64,000 nucleotides of DNA from Amycolatopsis umgeniensis (GTDB lineage Bacteria > Actinomycetota > Actinomycetes > Mycobacteriales > Pseudonocardiaceae). The stretch covers positions 4,960,001 through 5,024,000 of the forward strand of contig NZ_JACHMX010000001.1 of the NCBI RefSeq assembly GCF_014205155.1. Direction: 5' to 3'. Under the pieces are notes generated by a model. That model did no database searches. It saw only the letters and a program-made list of their open reading frames with translations, and had not been told where the DNA came from. Shown here in pieces: positions 14,972-24,291 of the stretch. The position numbers and the translations under genes are program-made. Each line of letters begins with the position of its first letter. Position 1 is the first letter of the stretch.

Positions 14972-15088
14972 AGATACGTCGCCTCCGAAAGCGCCCGGCA
15001 TCGAACCGGACTCAGCGCCGCGGGTCAAGAGCCGATTTCGTGGTTCGGGCGACTCATGTCGTCAGCAGGACCAGAGGAGCGGACAAGC

Positions 15089-15916
15089 GTGGTGTCGCAA
15101 CGAGGCCGGCGCACCCGGGTGACACCGGACGCCGACAACGCGCCCACCGCGGAGATGCCCGCCGTCGAGGCCACCGCCGAACCGGAAGCGGTCCGCGCGA
15201 AGTCGATCCCCGAGGCCGCCGTCGCGCGCCTCGCCGTCTACCTCCGCGTCCTTTCCGGGCTGGCCGAGCAGGGCGCGACGACGATCTCCAGCGAGGAACT
15301 CTCGCAGGCCGCGGGCGTCAACTCCGCGAAACTGCGCAAAGACCTGTCGTACCTCGGCTCGTACGGCACGCGCGGCGTCGGCTACGAGGTCAGCGTCCTG
15401 GTCAGCCAGATCGAGCGGATCCTCGGCCTGACCCGCAAGCACAAGGTCGCCGTGGTCGGGATCGGAAACCTCGGGCACGCGCTGGCCAACTACGGCGGGT
15501 TCCCCGGCCGCGGGTTCCCGGTCGAGGCACTGTTCGACCTCGACCCGGACCTGGTCGGCGTCCCGGTCGGCGGTCTCCCGGTCTCGCATCTCGACGAGAT
15601 CCCCAAAGTCTGCGCCGAACGGCAGATCTCCATCGGCGTCATCGCCACTCCGCCCACCGCCGCGCAGTCGGTCTGCGACAGGCTCGTCGCAGGTGGCGTG
15701 CAGTGCATCCTGAATTTCGCCCCGGTGGTGCTGCAGGTTCCGGCACATATCGAGGTGCGCAAGGTCGATCTCGCCGTCGAGCTGCAGATCCTGTCGTTCC
15801 ACGTCGCTCGCCGCGCCGATCTGGCCGCTCACGGCAACGGCGGAGGAGACGCCGCCCCCAAGGGCGCCGAGAATGGCAGCGTGAACGGCCACGGCAACGG
15901 AATGGTGGTGCGCTGA
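15089..15916 (+). CDS. rex: Redox-sensing transcriptional repressor Rex
   Basis: Rex senses the NADH/NAD+ ratio and represses respiratory genes when NAD+ is high. The 275-residue product has an N-terminal winged helix ([39 protein letters not shown] and [14 protein letters not shown]) and a Rossmann domain with [17 protein letters not shown] and [23 protein letters not shown] Gly/Asn-rich tail ends the protein. GTG at 15089 is chosen for GAGGAG nine bases upstream; ATG at 15056 is possible. The stop is two bases before hemA. The same rex-hemA-hemC-hemD order near bldN occurs in Streptomyces. A Rex operator overlaps its promoter, so autoregulation and NADH control of haem synthesis are expected. 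Confidence 0.96.
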   Translation: MVSQRGRRTRVTPDADNAPTAEMPAVEATAEPEAVRAKSIPEAAVARLAVYLRVLSGLAEQGATTISSEELSQAAGVNSAKLRKDLSYLGSYGTRGVGYEVSVLVSQIERILGLTRKHKVAVVGIGNLGHALANYGGFPGRGFPVEALFDLDPDLVGVPVGGLPVSHLDEIPKVCAERQISIGVIATPPTAAQSVCDRLVAGGVQCILNFAPVVLQVPAHIEVRKVDLAVELQILSFHVARRADLAAHGNGGGDAAPKGAENGSVNGHGNGMVVR

Positions 15917-15918
15917 AA

Positions 15919-17223
15919 ATGAGCGTGTTGGCTGTCGGGCTCTCGCACCGCAGTGCCGAGCTGAACACCCTGGAGCGCGTCGCGGTCCCCGCGACCGACG
16001 TGACCAAGGTGCTCCACGAACTGCAGCAGGCCGAGCACGTCAGCGAGGCGATCCTCGTCTCCACCTGCAACCGCATCGAGGTCTACGCGGTCGTCGAGAC
16101 CTTCCACGGCGGCCTGAACGACGTCTCCGACGTGCTCGCCCGCCAGGCCGGGATGGAGCCCGCGGACCTCTACGACTCGCTGTACGTGCACTACGCGGGC
16201 GCCGCGATCGAGCATCTGTTCTCGGTCACCTCCGGGCTGGACTCGATGGTCGTCGGCGAGACGCAGATCCTCGGCCAGATCCGGTCCTCGTACGCCACCG
16301 CGCGCGACGCCGGCACCGTCGGCCGCACACTGCACGAGCTGATCCAGACCACGCTGCGCGTCGGCAAGCGCGTTCACTCCGAGACCGGTCTGGACAAGCT
16401 CGGCGCGTCGGTGGTCTCCGAGGCGCTGGCCGCGGCCGGGGACATCGCGGGCAAGCACGCGCTGATCGTCGGCGCCGGTTCGATGGGCGCGCTGACCGCG
16501 TCCCAGCTGCGCAAGTCCGGGATCGGCGAGATCACCATCGCCAACCGCACCGAGGCCAGGGCCGCCCGTCTCGCCGCCGCGAGCGTCGAGCAGGGAGTGC
16601 CCGCCAAGGCCGTCCAGATGAGCGGGATCGCGGACGCGGTCGCCGAGGCGGACATCGTCATCTGCTGCACCGGCGCGAACGCCGCCGTGTTCACCGCCGG
16701 GCACGTCCCGGCCCGCGCCGGACGCCCGCTGGTCGTCTGCGACCTGGGCCTCCCGCGTGACGTCGAGCACGAGGTCGCCGAGCTGGCCGACGTCACCGTC
16801 GTCGACCTCGAGACCATCCAGCGCCGCATGCGCGAAGCGGGCGCCCCGACCACCGAACGCCAGACCGCGAAGGCCACCGGCATCGTGCTCGACGAGGTGC
16901 GCGAGTACCTCGCCGGACAGCGCAGCGCCGAGGTCACCCCGACGGTGACGGCGCTGCGGCGCCGCGCGGCCGAGGTGGTCGACGCCGAACTGCTGCGGCT
17001 GGACAACCGCCTGCCGGATCTCGAGGCCGGGGTCCGCGAGGAGGTCGGCCGCACGGTCCGCCGCGTGGTCGACAAGCTGCTGCACGCGCCGACGGTGCGG
17101 GTCAAGCAGCTGGCCGCCGAGACGGCCGACACCGACTACGCCAACGCGCTGCGCGAGCTGTTCTGCCTCGACCCGCAGGCGCCCGCCGCCGTGGCGAGTC
17201 CCACCGCGACGAAAGACGAGTGA
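15919..17223 (+). CDS. hemA: Glutamyl-tRNA reductase
   Basis: HemA reduces glutamyl-tRNA(Glu) with NADPH to glutamate-1-semialdehyde, the first committed step of the C5 haem pathway. The product has 434 residues. The catalytic Cys lies in [16 protein letters not shown] near residue 50; [13 protein letters not shown] and KRVHSETGL mark the catalytic domain; [16 protein letters not shown] is the NADPH site and the C-terminus is the helical dimerisation domain. The ATG is two bases after the rex stop, so expression is coupled to rex. Product hand-over to HemL (gene at 24963) completes 5-aminolevulinate formation. Confidence 0.97.
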   Translation: MSVLAVGLSHRSAELNTLERVAVPATDVTKVLHELQQAEHVSEAILVSTCNRIEVYAVVETFHGGLNDVSDVLARQAGMEPADLYDSLYVHYAGAAIEHLFSVTSGLDSMVVGETQILGQIRSSYATARDAGTVGRTLHELIQTTLRVGKRVHSETGLDKLGASVVSEALAAAGDIAGKHALIVGAGSMGALTASQLRKSGIGEITIANRTEARAARLAAASVEQGVPAKAVQMSGIADAVAEADIVICCTGANAAVFTAGHVPARAGRPLVVCDLGLPRDVEHEVAELADVTVVDLETIQRRMREAGAPTTERQTAKATGIVLDEVREYLAGQRSAEVTPTVTALRRRAAEVVDAELLRLDNRLPDLEAGVREEVGRTVRRVVDKLLHAPTVRVKQLAAETADTDYANALRELFCLDPQAPAAVASPTATKDE

Positions 17224-17230
17224 TCATCAA

Positions 17231-18178
17231 GTGAGCAGAGTCATCCGGATCGGGACGCGCGGCAGCAAACTCGCCCTCGCGCAGACCGGCACCATCGCCG
17301 ACGCCTTGCGCGCCACCGGGGCCGAGGTCGAGCTCGTCACCGTGACGACCCCCGGCGACAAATCTTCCGCCCCGATCCCGACGATCGGGGTCGGCGTGTT
17401 CACTTCCGCGCTGCGCGAAGCCTTGCTGCGCGAGGAAGTCGACGTCGTCGTGCACTCGTACAAGGACCTGCCGACGAAGCCGGAGCCGGGCATCACGCTC
17501 GCCGCCGTGCCGCGCCGCGAGGACCCGCGTGACGCGCTGATCGCCCGTGACGGGCTCACTCTCGGCGAGCTCCCGCCCGGTTCGACGGTCGGCACCGGCT
17601 CGCCGCGGCGCACCGCGCAACTGCGCGCGCTCGGTCTCGGTTTGGAAATCGTGCCGATCCGAGGCAATATCGACACCCGCATGCGCAAGGTGACCGACGG
17701 AGAGCTCGACGCCGTCGTCCTGGCGCGTGCCGGACTGGCCAGGATCGGCCGGGCGGAGGAGATCACCGAGACCCTCGACCCGATCCAGATGCTGCCCGCG
17801 CCCGCACAGGGTGCGCTGGCGGTGGAGTGCCGGGCCGGTGACGTGGACATCGAGCACCTGCTCGGGTCCACAGTGGACGATGAAGGCACCCGTGCCGTGG
17901 CGACCGCCGAGCGGGCGTTGCTCGCGGCGCTGGAAGCCGGGTGCAGCGCACCGGTCGGAGCGCTGGCGGAGATCGTCGAGGACCTGGACGCCGATGGGCG
18001 GGTCGTCGAGCGGATCTCGTTGCGGGGCACCGCCGCCGTCGAAGGGGACGGGGACGCGGTCGACATGGTGCGCGCTTCCGCGCTCGCCGACAAGCACGAA
18101 GCCGAGCAGCTCGGGCGGACATTGGCCGCCGAACTGCTCAACCTGGGGGCCGGCGCGCTGTCCGGCCCCGCCCAGTGA
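17231..18178 (+). CDS. hemC: Hydroxymethylbilane synthase (porphobilinogen deaminase)
   Basis: HemC polymerises four porphobilinogen molecules into hydroxymethylbilane. The protein has 315 residues with [15 protein letters not shown] at the N-terminus, [13 protein letters not shown], the [13 protein letters not shown] loop, IRGNIDTRM, and the dipyrromethane-cofactor Cys in [10 protein letters not shown]. The GTG start is seven bases after the hemA stop. All conserved Arg and the catalytic Asp-region (HSYKDLPT) are present. Confidence 0.97.
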   Translation: MSRVIRIGTRGSKLALAQTGTIADALRATGAEVELVTVTTPGDKSSAPIPTIGVGVFTSALREALLREEVDVVVHSYKDLPTKPEPGITLAAVPRREDPRDALIARDGLTLGELPPGSTVGTGSPRRTAQLRALGLGLEIVPIRGNIDTRMRKVTDGELDAVVLARAGLARIGRAEEITETLDPIQMLPAPAQGALAVECRAGDVDIEHLLGSTVDDEGTRAVATAERALLAALEAGCSAPVGALAEIVEDLDADGRVVERISLRGTAAVEGDGDAVDMVRASALADKHEAEQLGRTLAAELLNLGAGALSGPAQ

Positions 18179-18238
18179 GTCAGAACGTTGAAGGTAGGGC
18201 CGCGATCGACTGCGGCCGCTCAAGAGGAGAACGCACAG

Positions 18239-19771
18239 ATGACCCCCGCGCGTAAGACCACCGGGCGTGTCGCCTTCGTGGGCTCGGGCCCCGGTGACGC
18301 CGGTCTCCTGACCGTCCGCGCTCAGGAGCTGCTCGCCAAGGCCGAGGTCGTGGTGACCGACCCGGACGTCCCTTCGGGCGTCCTGGCCCTCACCGCCGAG
18401 GGCGCCGAAGTGCGCCCCGCCGTCGGCGAGGCCACCGAGGTCGCCAAGGACCTGGTGAACGAGGCCAAGGCGGGACGGCTGGTGCTCCGGCTGATCGCCG
18501 GTGACCCGCTGACCCAGCCCGCCGTCGTCGCCGAGGTGCAGGCCGTTTCCCGGACCAGCGCCGTCTTCGACATCATCCCGGGCGTTTCGCCCGGCGCCGC
18601 CGTCCCGGCGTACGCCGGTGTCGCGCTTGGCGGCACCCACACCGAGGTCGACGTCCGCGGTGACGTCGAATGGGCCGCACTGGCCGCCACCCCGGGCCCG
18701 ATCGTGCTGCACGCGACTTCGGCGCATCTCGCCGAGGCCGCGTCCGCGCTGACCGAGCACGGGCTGCCGTCGAGCACCCCGGTCGCGGTCACGTCGAACG
18801 GGACGATCAACACCCAGCGCACCCTGGACACCACGCTGGCCACCGTCGCGAACGAGGCGGGCGAGCTCGTCGGCCCGCTGATCGTGACCATCGGCCAGGC
18901 CGTCGGCCAGCGCTCGAAGCTGTCGTGGTGGGAGTCGCGCGCGCTGTACGGCTGGAAGGTCCTGGTGCCGCGCACCAAGGAGCAGGCCGGTGAGATGGCG
19001 GAGCGGCTTCGCGGCCACGGCGCCACCTCGCACGAGGTCCCGACCATCTCGGTCGAGCCGCCGCGCAGCCCCGCGCAGATGGAGCGTTCGGTCAAGGGTC
19101 TCGTCGACGGCCGCTACCAGTGGATCGTCTTCACCTCGACCAACGCCGTCCGCGCGGTGTGGGAGAAGTTCGAGGAGTTCGGCCTCGACGCCCGCGCCTT
19201 CTCCGGCGTCAAGATCGCTTGCGTCGGCGAATCGACAGCCGCGAAGGTGCGCTCGTTCGGCATCATCCCCGAGCTGATCCCGGAAGGTGAGCAGTCCTCG
19301 GAAGGCCTCCTCGCCGAGTTCCCGCCGTACGACGACGTCCTCGACCCCGTCGACCGCGTGCTGCTGCCGCGGGCGGACATCGCCACCGAGACCCTTTCGG
19401 CCGGTCTGCGGGAACGCGGCTGGGAAATCGACGACGTGACCGCGTACCGCACGGTGCGGGCCGCGCCGCCGCCAGCCGAGACCCGCGAGATGATCAAGAC
19501 CGGCGGTTTCGACGCGGTCTGCTTCACCTCGTCCTCGACCGTGCGGAACCTCGTCGGCATCGCCGGCAAGCCGCACACCCGCACGCTGGTCGCGTGCATC
19601 GGCCCGAAGACCGCGGAAACCGCCGTGGAGTTCGGGCTGCGGGTCGACGTCCAGCCCGAGAAGGCCGACGTCCCGCACCTGGTCGACGCGCTCGCCGAGC
19701 ACGCCGCGCGGCTCCGCGCCGAGGGCGCGCTCCCGCCGCCGCGCAAGGCCAAGCGGGCTCGCCGCTCCTGA
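18239..19771 (+). CDS. hemD: Uroporphyrinogen-III synthase fused to a degenerate SUMT-like domain
   Basis: A 510-residue two-domain protein. Residues 1-235 resemble the uroporphyrinogen-III methyltransferase (CobA/CysG) fold: FVGSGPGDAGLLTVRAQELL is intact, but the usual GGDPFVFGRG motif reads AGDPLTQPAV and later SAM-site elements are weak. Residues 250-490 are the HemD domain (WKVLVPRTKEQAGEMAERLR, WIVFTSTNAVRAVWE, ACVGESTAAKVRSFG, AVCFTSSSTVRNLVG, ACIGPKTAETAVEFG), which closes hydroxymethylbilane into uroporphyrinogen III. The ATG at 18239 is chosen for GAGGAG nine bases upstream, over the TTG at 18188. A strong terminator follows, ending the rex-hem operon. Mycobacteria carry the same fusion. 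Confidence 0.93.
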   Translation: MTPARKTTGRVAFVGSGPGDAGLLTVRAQELLAKAEVVVTDPDVPSGVLALTAEGAEVRPAVGEATEVAKDLVNEAKAGRLVLRLIAGDPLTQPAVVAEVQAVSRTSAVFDIIPGVSPGAAVPAYAGVALGGTHTEVDVRGDVEWAALAATPGPIVLHATSAHLAEAASALTEHGLPSSTPVAVTSNGTINTQRTLDTTLATVANEAGELVGPLIVTIGQAVGQRSKLSWWESRALYGWKVLVPRTKEQAGEMAERLRGHGATSHEVPTISVEPPRSPAQMERSVKGLVDGRYQWIVFTSTNAVRAVWEKFEEFGLDARAFSGVKIACVGESTAAKVRSFGIIPELIPEGEQSSEGLLAEFPPYDDVLDPVDRVLLPRADIATETLSAGLRERGWEIDDVTAYRTVRAAPPPAETREMIKTGGFDAVCFTSSSTVRNLVGIAGKPHTRTLVACIGPKTAETAVEFGLRVDVQPEKADVPHLVDALAEHAARLRAEGALPPPRKAKRARRS

Positions 19772-19780
19772 CGATCGCCG

Positions 19781-19825
19781 AAAGCCCCCTTCTCACGTTT
19801 CGCGTGGGAAGGGGGCTTTTTCGTT
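19781..19825 (+). terminator. Strong intrinsic terminator after hemD
   Basis: A 17-bp stem (19781-19797 with 19803-19819, one G-T wobble) closes the loop TTTCG and runs into TTTTTCGTT. It begins ten bases after the hemD stop, marking the end of the rex-hemACD transcript. Confidence 0.9.
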
Positions 19826-19900
19826 CCTTAGTGAAGCTTTACCGCTTGCGAAGCGGTGGGCCCTAGCCTCGGTGGCTTCGACAAGCACTGGGGAGTGATC

Positions 19901-20266
19901 ATGAAGTCTCTTGCACGGGCCGCCACCGTCCTGGGTGTACTGGCCCTCGGTTCCGCCGGACTCGCGGGCGCGGCGGCCGCGGCTCCTACGCCGTTCGAGG
20001 TGTGCAGCCCGCTCGGCTGCGCGGTGCAGAGCGTCCAGTTCACCATCGGTACGGACACGGTGTTCGCCACGTTGACCGACAACTCGCCGACTGCGGCTCT
20101 CATCGCGCAGTTCATCGTGTCCTCGCCGGGTCAGATCGCCATCGTCCGCGTCGACGACGGGGTGTTCCACGCCGTGGTCAGGTTGCCCGCCGGTTGGAAG
20201 CAGTTGACGGTGAAGGCCTGCTCCACCGTGAACAACTGCAACAGCAAGACCATCATCCGGCTGTAA
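19901..20266 (+). CDS. Small secreted protein, function unknown
   Basis: A 121-residue protein with a clear Sec signal peptide (MKSLARAATVLGVLALGSAG, cleavage probably after the AAAAA region at about residue 28). The mature part is about 93 residues, beta-rich, with two CxnC pairs (CSPLGC and CSTVNNC) likely to form disulfides. GGGGAG precedes the ATG; the upstream in-frame start at 19856 lacks a ribosome site and would lengthen the signal peptide implausibly. It stands alone between the hemD terminator and repeat elements. I do not recognise the family. Confidence 0.75.
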   Translation: MKSLARAATVLGVLALGSAGLAGAAAAAPTPFEVCSPLGCAVQSVQFTIGTDTVFATLTDNSPTAALIAQFIVSSPGQIAIVRVDDGVFHAVVRLPAGWKQLTVKACSTVNNCNSKTIIRL

Positions 20267-20293
20267 GACCCCAGCGGTCGTGTTGGCCTTCCA

Positions 20294-20349
20294 ATCACGC
20301 GTGTCGTCCGTCTGATCACACGTGTCGTCCACCCAATCACGCGAAACAC
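20294..20349 (+). repeat. 21-nt phased repeat array, three units
   Basis: Three forward units begin at 20294, 20315 and 20336 (ATCACGCGTGTCGTCC, ATCACACGTGTCGTCC, ATCACGCGAAAC), exactly 21 bases apart. It belongs to the same family as the arrays at 8270, 43470 and 49920, here without an opposing arm. It lies just after the secreted-protein gene. Confidence 0.75.
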
Positions 20350-20432
20350 CGACTCGCCCGAACTGGTCGAGTGGCGACCAGAACGGCACCTGCCACTCGC
20401 CACCCCAGCCCGGCATCCCGCAGCCACCCTGA

Positions 20433-20487
20433 TGTCGCGAAAGCCACTTTCGGGACATCAGACGTCCCGAAAGTGGCTTTCGCGACA
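20433..20487. repeat. Double palindrome: 24-bp perfect hairpin whose arms are themselves palindromic
   Basis: Arms 20433-20456 and 20464-20487 pair over 24 bases with the 7-base loop ATCAGAC. Each arm contains CGAAAG-CCA-CTTTCG (or its complement), so each could fold alone. It lies between the secreted-protein and NRAMP genes, which converge, so a two-way terminator role is likely. Confidence 0.8.
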
Positions 20488-20521
20488 CCCGGAGCTTCGC
20501 CTCAACGGCCCCAGACGCCAC

Positions 20522-21808
20522 TCACGAGAAGAACTTCACGACCTCCGTGTACGCCAGATACGCGAACATCGCCAGGCACACCCCCAGCAGCCCGTTCGAA
20601 ACCCAGCCGGACCGCCCTTCGCGAGGCACCCGCGAAGTGTTCAGCAGTACCAGCAACGTCGCCGCCAGGAACGGCATGAACAACGAGCCCAGCACGCCGT
20701 AGATCACGGTGAGCTGGAAGGGCTGGTCGAGGAACAGCAACGCCATCGGCGGAAAAGTCAGCCACAGCACGTAACCCCGGTAGGCGGGACTGCGTTCCCC
20801 GGCCTTCTTTTCATACGTCTCAACGCTTTCCGTCGTGTCCGCGGGCAGCCGGAGGATGCGCCACCAGTCCGCGAAGAGCAGGCTCACGCCGTGCCAGACC
20901 CCGATCACCGACGTGAACGAAACCGCGAAGAAGCCGATGAGGAACGGGATCCGCGCCCATTGCCCGTAGTCCGCGGCGAGGGTGTCTCCGAGGAACAGCA
21001 GGCCCTTGTCGCCCGAGAGGATCTTCTGGCCCAGCAGCAGTTCCGCGCCGACGATCAGCATCGCGATCACGAAGATCCCGGTCATGAGGTAGCCGACGGC
21101 GTTGTCGGTGCGCATCATCGGCAGCCACTTCGCCGAACGCCAGCCTTTCGCGAGCGTCCAGTAGCCGTAGGCCGCCATGGTGATCGTGCCGCCGACGCCG
21201 CCGATCAGGCCGAGGACGTAGACGAGTGAGCCGTCGGGCAGCGTGGGGACGGCGCCCTTGAACAACTCGGCGAAGTTCGGCACGACGAGGATCGCGGTGC
21301 CGACGACGGTCACGAACATCACGCCGGTGAGCACCGTCATCAGCTTCTCGATGATCGCGTAGCGGCCGAACCACACCAGCGCGAAGCCGAGCAGGCCGCA
21401 GAGCATCGCCCAGTACCGCACCGAAAGCGCGGGGAAGAGCGCGTTCAGCGGCAGTCCCGACGCCGACATCGCGGTCGCGCCGTAGACGAACCCCCAGATC
21501 ACCGCGTAGATCCCGAAGTAGATCAGCGCCCAGATCCCCAGCGTCCGCCAGCCGGACAGGATCGTCCGACCCGAGGTCAGATGCCAGCGGCCGACGGCTT
21601 CGGCCAGCGCGAGTTTGAAGATCGTCCCGACGAGCACCGCCCACAGCAGCGTGTACCCGAAGCGCGATCCGGCCACCATCGTGGCGACGAGGTCGCCCGC
21701 GCCGACCCCGGTCGCGGCGGCCATGATCCCGGGCCCGACCTGGCGCAGCCGTGCGCGCCAGCCGACGGGCGGTTCTTCCAGTTGGTCGATCACCGGTGAA
21801 CTCGACAT
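20522..21808 (-). CDS. NRAMP (SLC11)-like metal ion transporter of a non-canonical type
   Basis: A 428-residue integral membrane protein with about 11 helices and the overall NRAMP fold: [20 protein letters not shown] in TM1 and [20 protein letters not shown] in TM6. Canonical Mn/Fe transporters have DPGN in TM1 and MPH in TM6; here these read GAGD and MAA, so the metal site differs and Mn2+ specificity cannot be assumed. A cluster of actinobacterial relatives shares this variant. ATG at 21808 gives a compact N-terminus; the longer in-frame extension antisense to hemB is spurious. It is divergent from hemB with 151 bp between. The haem neighbourhood hints at iron or another divalent metal, which is speculation. 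Confidence 0.8.
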   Translation of the reverse strand: MSSSPVIDQLEEPPVGWRARLRQVGPGIMAAATGVGAGDLVATMVAGSRFGYTLLWAVLVGTIFKLALAEAVGRWHLTSGRTILSGWRTLGIWALIYFGIYAVIWGFVYGATAMSASGLPLNALFPALSVRYWAMLCGLLGFALVWFGRYAIIEKLMTVLTGVMFVTVVGTAILVVPNFAELFKGAVPTLPDGSLVYVLGLIGGVGGTITMAAYGYWTLAKGWRSAKWLPMMRTDNAVGYLMTGIFVIAMLIVGAELLLGQKILSGDKGLLFLGDTLAADYGQWARIPFLIGFFAVSFTSVIGVWHGVSLLFADWWRILRLPADTTESVETYEKKAGERSPAYRGYVLWLTFPPMALLFLDQPFQLTVIYGVLGSLFMPFLAATLLVLLNTSRVPREGRSGWVSNGLLGVCLAMFAYLAYTEVVKFFS

Positions 21809-21946
21809 GCGGTGGAAAGTAACCCGCGTCACACCACCGAGGGAACTGGACAAAGGTGACTCTTTACCGTCTCTTAGGGAATGCCGCCCGACTGGACCAA
21901 TGGGCCGTTCACCGCGCCTGCGGACCGGTTCCCGAGCGAGCCGGAG

Positions 21947-21952
21947 TACCGT
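21947..21952 (+). promoter_or_regulatory. Predicted -10 of a leaderless hemB promoter
   Basis: TACCGT lies exactly seven bases before the hemB GTG at 21960, the spacing of a leaderless transcript. Identical hexamer to the rex -10. No good -35 is visible. Confidence 0.45.
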
Positions 21953-21959
21953 CGTAGGG

Positions 21960-22931
21960 GTGTTTCCTGAGCATCGTCCCCGCAGGCTCCGTACCACTCC
22001 GGCCATGCGCAGGCTGGTCGGTGAGACGACGCTGCGCCCGCGCCAGCTGATCCTCCCGATGTTCGTGGCCGAGGGCATCGACGCGCCCCGCCCGATCGCC
22101 AGCATGCCCGGGGTCGTCCAGCACACCCGCGACACGCTGCGCAAAGCCGCCGTCGACGCGGTCAACGCCGGTGTCGGCGGGCTGATGCTGTTCGGCATCC
22201 CGAAGACGCGTGACGCGGAGGGTTCCGGCGCTGTCGACCCGGACGGCATCCTCAACGTCGCCCTGCGCGATCTGAGGTCCGAACTCGGTGACGCGACCGT
22301 CTTGATGGCCGACACCTGCCTCGACGAGTTCACCGATCATGGTCACTGCGGCGTCCTCGACGCCGAGGGCGGTGTCGACAACGACGCGACCCTGCGTCTT
22401 TACGCGGAAATGGGCCTCGCCCAGGCGGAAGCGGGCGCCCATCTGCTCGGGCCCAGCGGCATGATGGACGGCCAGGTCGGCGTCATCCGCGCCGCGCTCG
22501 ACCGCGCCGGGCGCACCGAAACCGGGATCCTCGCCTACTCGGCGAAGTTCGCCAGCGCGTTCTACGGCCCCTTCCGCGAGGCCGTCGACTCGCAGCTGAA
22601 GGGCGACAGGAAGACGTATCAGCAGGATCCGGGCAACGTGCGCGAAGCGTTGCGCGAGATCGAGCTGGACATCGCCGAGGGCGCCGACATGGTCATGGTC
22701 AAGCCCGCGCTGTCCTATTTGGACGTCATCAGGGCCGCCGCCGAAGCGTCGCCGGTTCCCGTGGCGGCGTACAACATCTCGGGCGAGTACGCGATGGTCG
22801 AAGCCGCCGCCGCGAACGGCTGGATCGAGCGCGAGCGCACGATCCTCGAGGTGCTGACGTCGATCCGCCGAGCGGGCGCGGACATGATCCTCACTTACTG
22901 GGCCGCCGAAGCCGCCGCTTGGCTGGACTAG
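21960..22931 (+). CDS. hemB: Delta-aminolevulinic acid dehydratase (porphobilinogen synthase)
   Basis: HemB condenses two 5-aminolevulinate molecules into porphobilinogen. The 323-residue product has both Schiff-base lysines: [14 protein letters not shown] and [13 protein letters not shown]. The metal-site segment reads [14 protein letters not shown]: two of the three Zn-type cysteines remain and the middle one is Asp, a mixed pattern between Zn-type and Mg-type enzymes. GTG at 21960 (protein start [19 protein letters not shown]) fits the family N-terminus and has a leaderless-type -10 seven bases upstream. It is separated from hemACD by a secreted-protein gene and a transporter gene. Confidence 0.96.
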   Translation: MFPEHRPRRLRTTPAMRRLVGETTLRPRQLILPMFVAEGIDAPRPIASMPGVVQHTRDTLRKAAVDAVNAGVGGLMLFGIPKTRDAEGSGAVDPDGILNVALRDLRSELGDATVLMADTCLDEFTDHGHCGVLDAEGGVDNDATLRLYAEMGLAQAEAGAHLLGPSGMMDGQVGVIRAALDRAGRTETGILAYSAKFASAFYGPFREAVDSQLKGDRKTYQQDPGNVREALREIELDIAEGADMVMVKPALSYLDVIRAAAEASPVPVAAYNISGEYAMVEAAAANGWIERERTILEVLTSIRRAGADMILTYWAAEAAAWLD

Positions 22932-22934
22932 GCT
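22929..22934 (+). promoter_or_regulatory. Predicted -10 of a leaderless promoter overlapping the hemB stop
   Basis: TAGGCT begins with the hemB stop codon TAG and lies seven bases before the GTG at 22942. The next gene may therefore have its own leaderless transcript in addition to readthrough from hemB. Confidence 0.35.
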
Positions 22935-22941
22935 GCCTCGC

Positions 22942-23487
22942 GTGAGCGACAGCAAAGCGGGCGAAACGGACGACGAGCGCCGCAAGCGGGGGAGGGCACC
23001 AGATCCGCTCCTCCCAGGTCAGGAGCCGGTGAAGCCCGCCGTGCCGAAGCCGGTCGCGCTCTCGTTCTGGTTGTGGATCGCGACCGGTGTCTTCCTGCTG
23101 GCCGGGCCGGTCTACCTGCTGATCGGCAGGCAGTCGGTGATCGACGAGTTCACCAAACAGAACGCCGAACAGCGCGACCCCGCGCTGAAGGTCGATCCGG
23201 CGCGGATCGTTGACGGGGTCGACGGGCTGATCCTGAACCTGTTCGTCGGAGCGATCACGTTCGCCCTGCTCTTCGCGCTCTTCGCCTACAAGGCCCGCGA
23301 GGGAACGCGTTCGGCCAGGACGGTGCTGACCGTTCTCGCGGTCGTACTGGCCCTCATCGGGCTCTTCTACCTCGCAGGTGCGATCTTCGTGGTCATCGGC
23401 ACGCTGCTGGCGGTGATCGCGCTGATCCTGATGTACCTGCCCAGCGTCGCCGACTACTACCCGAAGGTCGGGCGCAAGCTGCCATGA
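22942..23487 (+). CDS. Four-helix membrane protein of unknown function
   Basis: A 181-residue protein with a charged cytoplasmic N-terminus of about 40 residues and four hydrophobic helices (VALSFWLWIATGVFLLAGPV, LFVGAITFALLFALFAY, VLTVLAVVLALIGLFYLAG, VIGTLLAVIALILMYLP). There is no enzymatic motif. It follows hemB by ten bases and overlaps the next gene by four (ATGA), so three small membrane-protein genes form a unit here. A membrane protein of similar size follows hemB in mycobacteria. Confidence 0.8.
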   Translation: MSDSKAGETDDERRKRGRAPDPLLPGQEPVKPAVPKPVALSFWLWIATGVFLLAGPVYLLIGRQSVIDEFTKQNAEQRDPALKVDPARIVDGVDGLILNLFVGAITFALLFALFAYKAREGTRSARTVLTVLAVVLALIGLFYLAGAIFVVIGTLLAVIALILMYLPSVADYYPKVGRKLP

Positions 23488-23939
23488 CGCCCGAGCCGGC
23501 TCTTTACGGCGAACCCGGCGTCGGCTGGACGGCGCTGCTGTGGGCGCCGCTGTTCGCCCTCGCCGGGCTGCTCGCCGAACTGGCGACCGGCGGGCCGGTG
23601 CACTGGCCGGCCTGGATCCTGGTCGGCGTGGGACTGGTGGTGATCACCGTGCCGTGGGTCTACGCCCGCCGCCGGTACCTCTCGCTCGAAGTCACCGCCG
23701 ACGGCTACCGGCAGGGCCGCGAAACCCTGGAGGCGGCCCGGATCGCCGAGGTCCTCGAGGACGACGAGGCTCCGGTCGGGGCACGGGTCCTCGGTGGTGG
23801 CTGGACGATCCCCAAGAAGCACGGCGAGGTCGGGCTGAAGCTCGAAGACGGGGTGTTCGTCCGAGCCTGGGCCAAGGATCCGGACGCCCTCCGCGAGGCG
23901 CTCGAGGATTTGGTGCGTGCTCGCACCACAGAGTCATGA
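23484..23939 (+). CDS. Membrane-anchored protein of unknown function (DUF3093-like layout)
   Basis: A 151-residue protein with two N-terminal helices (WTALLWAPLFALAGLLAEL, WPAWILVGVGLVVITVPWVY) followed by a soluble beta-rich part of about 90 residues beginning RRYLSLEVTADGYRQGRETL. The layout, with an xGGGWTIPKKHGEVGLKLEDG segment and a final helix, resembles DUF3093 or bacterial PH-like domains, but I cannot assign it firmly. The start overlaps the previous stop by four bases. Confidence 0.7.
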   Translation: MTPEPALYGEPGVGWTALLWAPLFALAGLLAELATGGPVHWPAWILVGVGLVVITVPWVYARRRYLSLEVTADGYRQGRETLEAARIAEVLEDDEAPVGARVLGGGWTIPKKHGEVGLKLEDGVFVRAWAKDPDALREALEDLVRARTTES

Positions 23940-23952
23940 GAAACTGCTCACC

Positions 23953-24291
23953 GTGATCGACCTTCCCCAGCCGACCGGGGCCGACCTGTGGCCACCGGAG
24001 GACGCCCGGCCCGCGGCCCGGCTGCACAAACCCCTGCGCGCCGTGGTGGGTGCCGTGGAACTGATCCTCGCCGCTCTCGCGGTGTGGGGCGTTTTCGCGT
24101 GCTGGAAAGCAGGGGTCGTCCAGGTCGTGATCACCTACGGCGAAACGACGACCCTCGAATCACAGCGCTACTTCGGCGGTCCGCTCGCCGGCGCCATCGG
24201 GCTGGGTGTGCTGGCCGCGATCCTGGTCGTGGACGCCATCCGCCAGTTCCTGCTCGCGGTGCGCACAAAACAGCGCAAGCCCAAGGACTAG
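23953..24291 (+). CDS. Small two-helix membrane protein
   Basis: A 112-residue protein starting MIDLPQPTGADLWPPEDARP at GTG 23953, with two transmembrane helices (VVGAVELILAALAVWGVFA and AGAIGLGVLAAILVVDAIRQF) and a basic C-terminus. A start at 23917 would overlap the preceding gene by 23 bases and is less likely. The family is unknown. Its stop codon is part of the terminator palindrome shared with tspO. Confidence 0.65.
   Translation: MIDLPQPTGADLWPPEDARPAARLHKPLRAVVGAVELILAALAVWGVFACWKAGVVQVVITYGETTTLESQRYFGGPLAGAIGLGVLAAILVVDAIRQFLLAVRTKQRKPKD

Noticed and set aside
14918..15088. Rex start at 14918
   Set aside because: This part contains the Rex operator and promoter, so it is upstream of the transcription start; the encoded residues are not conserved.
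15829..19702. Minus-strand ORFs of 418 and 866 codons opposite hemA and hemCD
   Set aside because: They lie exactly antisense to conserved enzymes and have no recognisable domain; GC skew at codon position three explains the openness.
21809..22333. N-terminal extension of the NRAMP-like protein
   Set aside because: It is antisense to hemB and its promoter and shows no protein-like sequence; ATG at 21808 gives the family N-terminus.
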